A stretch of DNA of 54,469 nt from Gammaproteobacteria bacterium (GTDB lineage Bacteria; Pseudomonadota; Gammaproteobacteria; HK1): positions 1 to 54,469 of the forward strand of contig JAACFO010000014.1 of NCBI GenBank assembly GCA_009937425.1, written 5' to 3'. This document shows positions 50,441-54,469 of the stretch, piece by piece. Under the pieces are notes generated by a model. The model was given only the letters and a program-made list of their open reading frames with translations, searched no databases and was not told the origin of the DNA. The first letter of the stretch is position 1, and each line of letters starts with the position of its first letter. Made by a program: the position numbers and the translations under genes.

Positions 50441-50788
50441 TCAGCGCACCGCGACAACGAACAACAAACCTGCCGCCGCCGCGAAACCCGCGCCCCAGCC
50501 GATCCAACTCTTGCGTGCGCTCTGCCAGGGTAGAAATTCCAGTGCAAGGATGCGAAGCCCGAATGTCAGATGCACGCTCAGCAGCACCACCAGACCCCAC
50601 TCCGATACCTTGACCCAGGGCAGTTCGGCGAAGGCGAGGAAGCCGTCCAACGTGCCTGCTCCCTCCAGGGCGAGCCCCAGGGCGAGAAAGTGCATGGGCA
50701 AGAACAGGGCCAACAGCACGCCGGACAGGCGATGAATGATGAACGCCGCGAATCCCGCGTGACGGTGACTGCCGCGCACCCCGTTCAC
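50441..50788 (-). CDS. Membrane-anchor subunit of succinate dehydrogenase/fumarate reductase (second anchor)
   Basis: 115 residues starting at GTG 50788, whose first bases overlap the preceding stop (GTGA). Three hydrophobic segments (about 12-35, 55-75, 92-112) include I-H-R-L-S-G-V-L-L-A-L-F-L-P-M-H-F, where the His may ligate haem b, and L-S-V-H-L-T-F-G-L-R. Fits a SdhC-like membrane anchor that carries electrons to quinone. Confidence 0.8.
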   Translation of the reverse strand: MNGVRGSHRHAGFAAFIIHRLSGVLLALFLPMHFLALGLALEGAGTLDGFLAFAELPWVKVSEWGLVVLLSVHLTFGLRILALEFLPWQSARKSWIGWGAGFAAAAGLLFVVAVR

Positions 50789-51111
50789 ACGATCACCGCC
50801 CACACCGCGCGCAAGCCCATGGCCAGCAAGGCCGCCGCCACAATCAGCATCGCCACATCCAGGCTGCGGTTGCGCCAGGGTGTCCATTCTTTGAGCACGT
50901 TGCGCACACCGATGGGGGCATGCACGGACGCGGCGAGCACGAAAACACCATAGAAGATCGCCCAGCCGACGTTGCCCTGGGTTCGCGCGAGGATCTCGTC
51001 TGCCGTCAGACCGCCGCCGACTGCGTAGAGGATCAAACCCAGGTGCACCATCACCAATGGCCCGAGGACCATGGCGCTCACGCGTTGCAGAGCGAACAGC
51101 CGGACCTCCAC
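50785..51111 (-). CDS. Membrane-anchor subunit of succinate dehydrogenase/fumarate reductase (first anchor)
   Basis: 108 residues beginning at GTG 51111, one base overlapping the iron-sulfur gene stop (TAGTG). Three hydrophobic segments; the first includes R-V-S-A-M-V-L-G-P-L-V-M-V-H-L-G, matching the SdhD/FrdC pattern of R-x-x-x-x-x-x-x-x-H before a long helix, and the second contains A-S-V-H-A-P-I-G. Possible haem ligands are the two histidines. Partner of the anchor at 50441-50788. Confidence 0.8.
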   Translation of the reverse strand: MEVRLFALQRVSAMVLGPLVMVHLGLILYAVGGGLTADEILARTQGNVGWAIFYGVFVLAASVHAPIGVRNVLKEWTPWRNRSLDVAMLIVAAALLAMGLRAVWAVIV

Positions 51112-51845
51112 TAGCTATCTCCGGATGCAAATAACCGGCGCAGCGTATGACGCTTCAATCCAGCAATGCTTGCCGTGGGATTGATCTCCACCGGGCAATA
51201 CTCGACGCAGCTTCCATGGGTGTGGCAGGCATGGCAGCCGCCGTCCCGGGCGACGACACTGAGGATACGGTCCTGCTCCGCGTGCCGCACGTCGTTGATC
51301 AGTGTCCATGCACGGTTGAGCGCCGCGGGGCCGAGATACTCGGGATTCCAGGCGACCGTGTCGCAGGCGCTGTAGCAGACGGCACAGTTGATGCATTCGA
51401 TGGCGGCGTCGGCGGCGCGCCGCTGGGGGCTCGAGCGCTCCAGGCGCGGGATGGGATCGCCGCGTCTTGCCGCTCCCTTGAATCGCCCCCCGGCCCGCTG
51501 CCATTTGTCGAAAAATGGCGTCATGTCACAGGCCAGATCCTTGATGCGCGGAAGATTGCGTAACGGCTCGATGCTGAGGCGGCCGTCCCGCGCCACCTTG
51601 CGCACATGGGTGCGGCAGGTCCAGCGGGGCCGGCCGTTGACGGTCATGGCGCAGGAGCCGCACACGCCCACGCGGCAGGCGAAGCGATAGGCCAGTGACG
51701 GCTCCCGGTGCCGTTGCACCCAGGTGACCACGTCGAGAACGGTCTGGTTGTCCCGGGCCGGCACCCGGTAGGTCACGAAGCGGCCTTCGCTCTTACCGCG
51801 CCAGATGGAGACTTGCAGGTGCTTGTTGTCGTCACTCATGGCCAT
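51111..51845 (-). CDS. Fumarate reductase/succinate dehydrogenase iron-sulfur subunit
   Basis: 244 residues. Plant-type 2Fe-2S: C57-R-V-G-V-C62-G-S-C65 and C77. 4Fe-4S: C151-I-N-C154-A-V-C157 and later cysteines. 3Fe-4S: C161 region and C207-x5-C213-x3-C217-P. An extra C204 makes a C-H-A-C-H string, a chance match to haem c, irrelevant for a cytoplasmic protein. Electrons pass from FAD to quinone. First gene of a six-gene operon with overlaps; ATG at 51839 is an alternative start. Confidence 0.93.
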   Translation of the reverse strand: MAMSDDNKHLQVSIWRGKSEGRFVTYRVPARDNQTVLDVVTWVQRHREPSLAYRFACRVGVCGSCAMTVNGRPRWTCRTHVRKVARDGRLSIEPLRNLPRIKDLACDMTPFFDKWQRAGGRFKGAARRGDPIPRLERSSPQRRAADAAIECINCAVCYSACDTVAWNPEYLGPAALNRAWTLINDVRHAEQDRILSVVARDGGCHACHTHGSCVEYCPVEINPTASIAGLKRHTLRRLFASGDS

Positions 51846-51892
51846 GTCCGCCCAGCCTAACGTCGATGCAGCGGGGGCAAAAGAGTTAGATG

Positions 51893-51913
51893 TTGAAAAT
51901 TACGGAATTTCAA
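51893..51913. promoter_or_regulatory. Inverted repeat in the frd/cti divergent region
   Basis: TTGAAA (51893-51898) and TTTCAA (51908-51913), perfect half-sites 21 bases end to end, in the 147-base gap between the iron-sulfur subunit and cti. It is not the FNR consensus (TTGAT-N4-ATCAA). It could serve as an operator for either gene. Confidence 0.4.
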
Positions 51914-51992
51914 TGAATACACCTTATGATATCGAGTTCGCCAGCGCACCCTGGTACCCTGCGCGCGGCAAATAACATTAGCTGGGGCGACC

Positions 51993-54341
51993 ATGCAGCC
52001 TGCACATATCGTACTGACGGCACTACTCATCAGCGGCTGCGCCGGCATGCGCGGTGTGGAGTTGGACGAGTCCTACGGCGAGGCACAGCCGAGAAATCGG
52101 TTGACGGTGGATGCCGCCTCCCAGCGGGTGGATTACTGGCGTGACGTGAAGCCGGTGCTGGACAGCCGTTGCGTGGTCTGCCATGGATGTTACGATGCTC
52201 CCTGCCAGCTGAAGCTCACGGCCTTCGAGGGGATCGACCGGGGCGCCAGCAAGAGTCTGGTCTACAATGCCGGACGTCTGCTATCTGCCGATCTCACCCG
52301 CCTGTTCGAAGATGCCCACTCGGTACAGGAGTGGCGGCAGAAGGGCTTCTATCCGGTTCTCAACGAGCGCGACCAAACACCGGACGCCAACCGTAACGCC
52401 GGGGTCATGGCCAGGATGTTGACGCAAAAGCGTAATCACCCGTTACCAGCGACCCCCATTCTCCCGGAGAGCTTCGATCTTTCCCTGAGCCGCGATCAGC
52501 AGTGCCCGATCATCGAAGAGTTTGCTGCCTTCGAGGAGAAGTTTCCTTTGTGGGGGATGCCCTACGCCTTGCCGGGTCTCAGCGACGACGACGATCGCGT
52601 GCTGATGGACTGGATCGAAGACGGCGCTCCCTATTACCCACCGCCACGTCCGGGGCACGTGTACGAGGATCGCATCCGCCGGTGGGAAGAATTCTTGAAC
52701 GGGGGGTCGAACAAGCAGCGGCTCATGAGCCGTTACATCTACGAACATTTATTTCTGGGGCATATTTACTTCGACGACGTGCAAGAGCGGAAATTTTTTC
52801 GCCTGGTGCGTTCCCGAACGGCACCCGGCATACCCATCAACGAAATTGCCACCCGCCGCCCCTACGATGACCCTGGTGTCGAGCGCGTCTACTATCGTCT
52901 GCAACCGGTTCGCACCACCATCGTTGCCAAGACTCACATGCCTTATGCCTTCGGTGAGGCGCGCATGGCACGTTACGAGGAACTGTTCCTGCGTCCGCCC
53001 TACGAAGTGGCGGAGATGCCCGGCTACGAACCGAAAGTCGCTTCGAATCCCTTCATCGCCTTCAGCAGCATTCCGCCATCGAACCGATACCGCTTCCTGC
53101 TCGACGAGGCTGAGTTCACGATCATGGGCTTCATCAAAGGACCCGTGTGTCGTGGTCAGATCGCCTTGAACGTCATCGAAGATCATTTCTGGGTGGTGTT
53201 CACCGATCCGGGCAACATTGTCATGAACGAGGGCGCCCACTTCCTGAACCGGGAGAGCGACAATTTGCGCTTGCCGAGCAGCGAGGGCAGCCAGGCTACG
53301 GCGCTGATCCCATGGCTACGTTATTCCGAGCTGGAAAACAGGTACCTGACCGCCAAGGGCGAGTTCATGAAAGAGACGTTCACCGATCCGGCCGACATAA
53401 CCCTCGACATCGTTTGGGACGGCGATCGCGAGAACACCAACGCCGCGCTAACGATCTTTCGCCACTTCGACAACGCCACGGTCGTCAAAGGCTTCGTCGG
53501 TGATGCCCCGAAGACCGCCTGGTTGATCGAGTATCCTCTGCTCGAGCGCATTCATTACCTGCTTGTCGCGGGATTCGATGTGTACGGCAACGCGGGACAT
53601 CAGCTGAACTCGCGTCTGTACATGGATTTTTTGCGTATGGAGGGGGAGTTCAATTTTCTCACCCTGTTGCCGAAGGACGTGCGCATCCCGGAGCGGGATT
53701 ACTGGTACCGTGGCGCGAGTCAACGAGTGAAAGAATATATCTACGGTGAGCGCATCAGCTTCGACGTGGACTCCGGAATTCCTTTCAAGAGCGATGATCC
53801 AAAAGCCGAGCTGTTCGATCTGCTGCGCCGGCACCTGGGTCCCGCGCTGGATCAGTCCCGCAACATCGATCTCGGCAAGGATGCCTTCGTTGCCGAGGAG
53901 CTGGGCCGCCTGGCCGCCGTTCAAGGCGAGAGCCTCAACTGGCTGCCGGAAGCCGGACTGCTGACCATTACCGGAATGCCCGGTGGTTCGGACGCCCGAT
54001 ACACGCTTTTTCGCAACACCGGCCACAGCAACGTGTCGCATCTGTTGTCGGAAAAACAGCAAATACTGCCGGAAGAAGATACCTTGACGGTGGTTGCCGG
54101 ATTGATCGGCGCCTATCCAAACGCCTTTTACCGGGTCGACAGAAAGCAACTGTCCCATCTGGTCACGGCCATCAGCACGCTGGAGAACGAGGCGGACTAC
54201 GCGGCGTTTATGGATCGCTTTGGCGTACGGCGCAGCGACCCGGCATTCTGGGAACACAGTGACGATCTGTTCGCTGCCTTCCAGAGCTTGTCACCGGTGG
54301 CGGCGGGCAGGTTCGATTACAATCGCCTGGAAAATCGATAG
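51993..54341 (+). CDS. cti: Fatty acid cis/trans isomerase (Cti), haem c
   Basis: 782 residues. Signal ending in lipobox-like L-I-S-G-C (Cys16), then the haem-binding C60-V-V-C63-H, and the large Cti domain (for example D-E-A-E-F-T-I-M-G-F-I-K-G-P-V-C-R-G-Q and R-G-A-S-Q-R-V-K-E-Y-I-Y-G). Cti converts cis-unsaturated membrane fatty acids to trans in the periplasm, which stiffens the membrane under solvent or heat stress. Length matches the family. Divergent from the fumarate reductase operon. Confidence 0.93.
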   Translation: MQPAHIVLTALLISGCAGMRGVELDESYGEAQPRNRLTVDAASQRVDYWRDVKPVLDSRCVVCHGCYDAPCQLKLTAFEGIDRGASKSLVYNAGRLLSADLTRLFEDAHSVQEWRQKGFYPVLNERDQTPDANRNAGVMARMLTQKRNHPLPATPILPESFDLSLSRDQQCPIIEEFAAFEEKFPLWGMPYALPGLSDDDDRVLMDWIEDGAPYYPPPRPGHVYEDRIRRWEEFLNGGSNKQRLMSRYIYEHLFLGHIYFDDVQERKFFRLVRSRTAPGIPINEIATRRPYDDPGVERVYYRLQPVRTTIVAKTHMPYAFGEARMARYEELFLRPPYEVAEMPGYEPKVASNPFIAFSSIPPSNRYRFLLDEAEFTIMGFIKGPVCRGQIALNVIEDHFWVVFTDPGNIVMNEGAHFLNRESDNLRLPSSEGSQATALIPWLRYSELENRYLTAKGEFMKETFTDPADITLDIVWDGDRENTNAALTIFRHFDNATVVKGFVGDAPKTAWLIEYPLLERIHYLLVAGFDVYGNAGHQLNSRLYMDFLRMEGEFNFLTLLPKDVRIPERDYWYRGASQRVKEYIYGERISFDVDSGIPFKSDDPKAELFDLLRRHLGPALDQSRNIDLGKDAFVAEELGRLAAVQGESLNWLPEAGLLTITGMPGGSDARYTLFRNTGHSNVSHLLSEKQQILPEEDTLTVVAGLIGAYPNAFYRVDRKQLSHLVTAISTLENEADYAAFMDRFGVRRSDPAFWEHSDDLFAAFQSLSPVAAGRFDYNRLENR

Positions 54342-54469
54342 GCGACCGGGTGCACCGCCCGGAATTCAAGGGATCCGCCCCTCTTGATCCCATTGCTTTC
54401 ATGTTAAACTGGCGCAGATGATATTCGTCATCCGAGTTCGAGAGACGCTGCCGTAGAGCGGCGTTCCCC

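Noticed and set aside
51111..51845. C-H-A-C-H string in the iron-sulfur subunit as a haem c site
   Set aside because: The cysteines belong to the 3Fe-4S/4Fe-4S cluster region, and the protein has no signal peptide, so haem attachment is not expected.

Overview
The window looks like a chromosomal segment of a GC-rich gammaproteobacterium, probably free-living. The evidence is a ubiquinone-synthesis hydroxylase (coq7), DsbB, an uvrA/MFS/ssb neighbourhood, a rplM-rpsI-tRNA-Gln(CTG) block, a periplasmic fatty acid cis/trans isomerase with a c-type haem motif, and PEP-CTERM exoproteins. The PEP-CTERM and P460-like genes fit an aquatic or sediment lineage, but genus-level placement is not possible from the sequence alone.

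Layout. (1) 1-8.1 kb is an accessory stretch downstream of tRNA-Gln. It holds small minus-strand genes of unknown function: two tandem PEP-CTERM proteins, a coupled lipoprotein/coiled-coil pair, a truncated thermonuclease, and two paralogous lipoproteins. They are punctuated by recurring hairpin elements. (2) 8.1-18.9 kb is mostly housekeeping and stress: tRNA-Gln, rpsI, rplM, coq7, an alpha/beta hydrolase, a DUF1820 protein, an hsp20-dnaJ-methyltransferase cluster behind a heat-shock-type promoter, an ACT protein, a CBS protein, dodecin, RmuC and a Sel1-repeat protein. (3) 18.9-22 kb is one very large gene, a DUF1631 protein carrying an inserted PP2C phosphatase whose two halves are in swapped order. 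(4) 22.4-36.8 kb contains a 46-codon acidic ORF, a Nudix hydrolase, envelope proteins, a radical SAM protein with unusual cysteine spacing, a creatininase-like enzyme, ChaC, a MATE exporter, a CoA-transferase pair divergent from an SDR across a 13-bp inverted repeat, a P460-type cytochrome, DsbB, and an aminotransferase/sulfotransferase/molybdenum-hydroxylase trio with overlapping ends. (5) 36.8-36.94 kb holds a strong candidate small RNA with CCUCC loops. (6) 36.9-46.3 kb holds a GT2-GtrA glycosyltransferase, ssb, an MFS transporter, uvrA, a PfkB kinase, an imine-reductase-like dehydrogenase and agmatinase. (7) 46.5-51.8 kb is a tightly packed operon with a fumarate reductase/succinate dehydrogenase-like complex, a two-subunit class I fumarase and a GlcG-like secreted protein. 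(8) The window ends with the divergent cti gene.

How the genes fit together. The last operon would interconvert succinate, fumarate and malate at the membrane quinone pool. Its flavoprotein lacks the histidine that normally binds FAD covalently. The heat-shock cluster joins a holdase (Hsp20) to a CbpA-like DnaJ. The points most worth a second look are the permuted PP2C within DUF1631, the CCUCC small RNA, the nested palindrome controlling the CoA-transferase/SDR pair, and the repeated hairpins of the first 8 kb.
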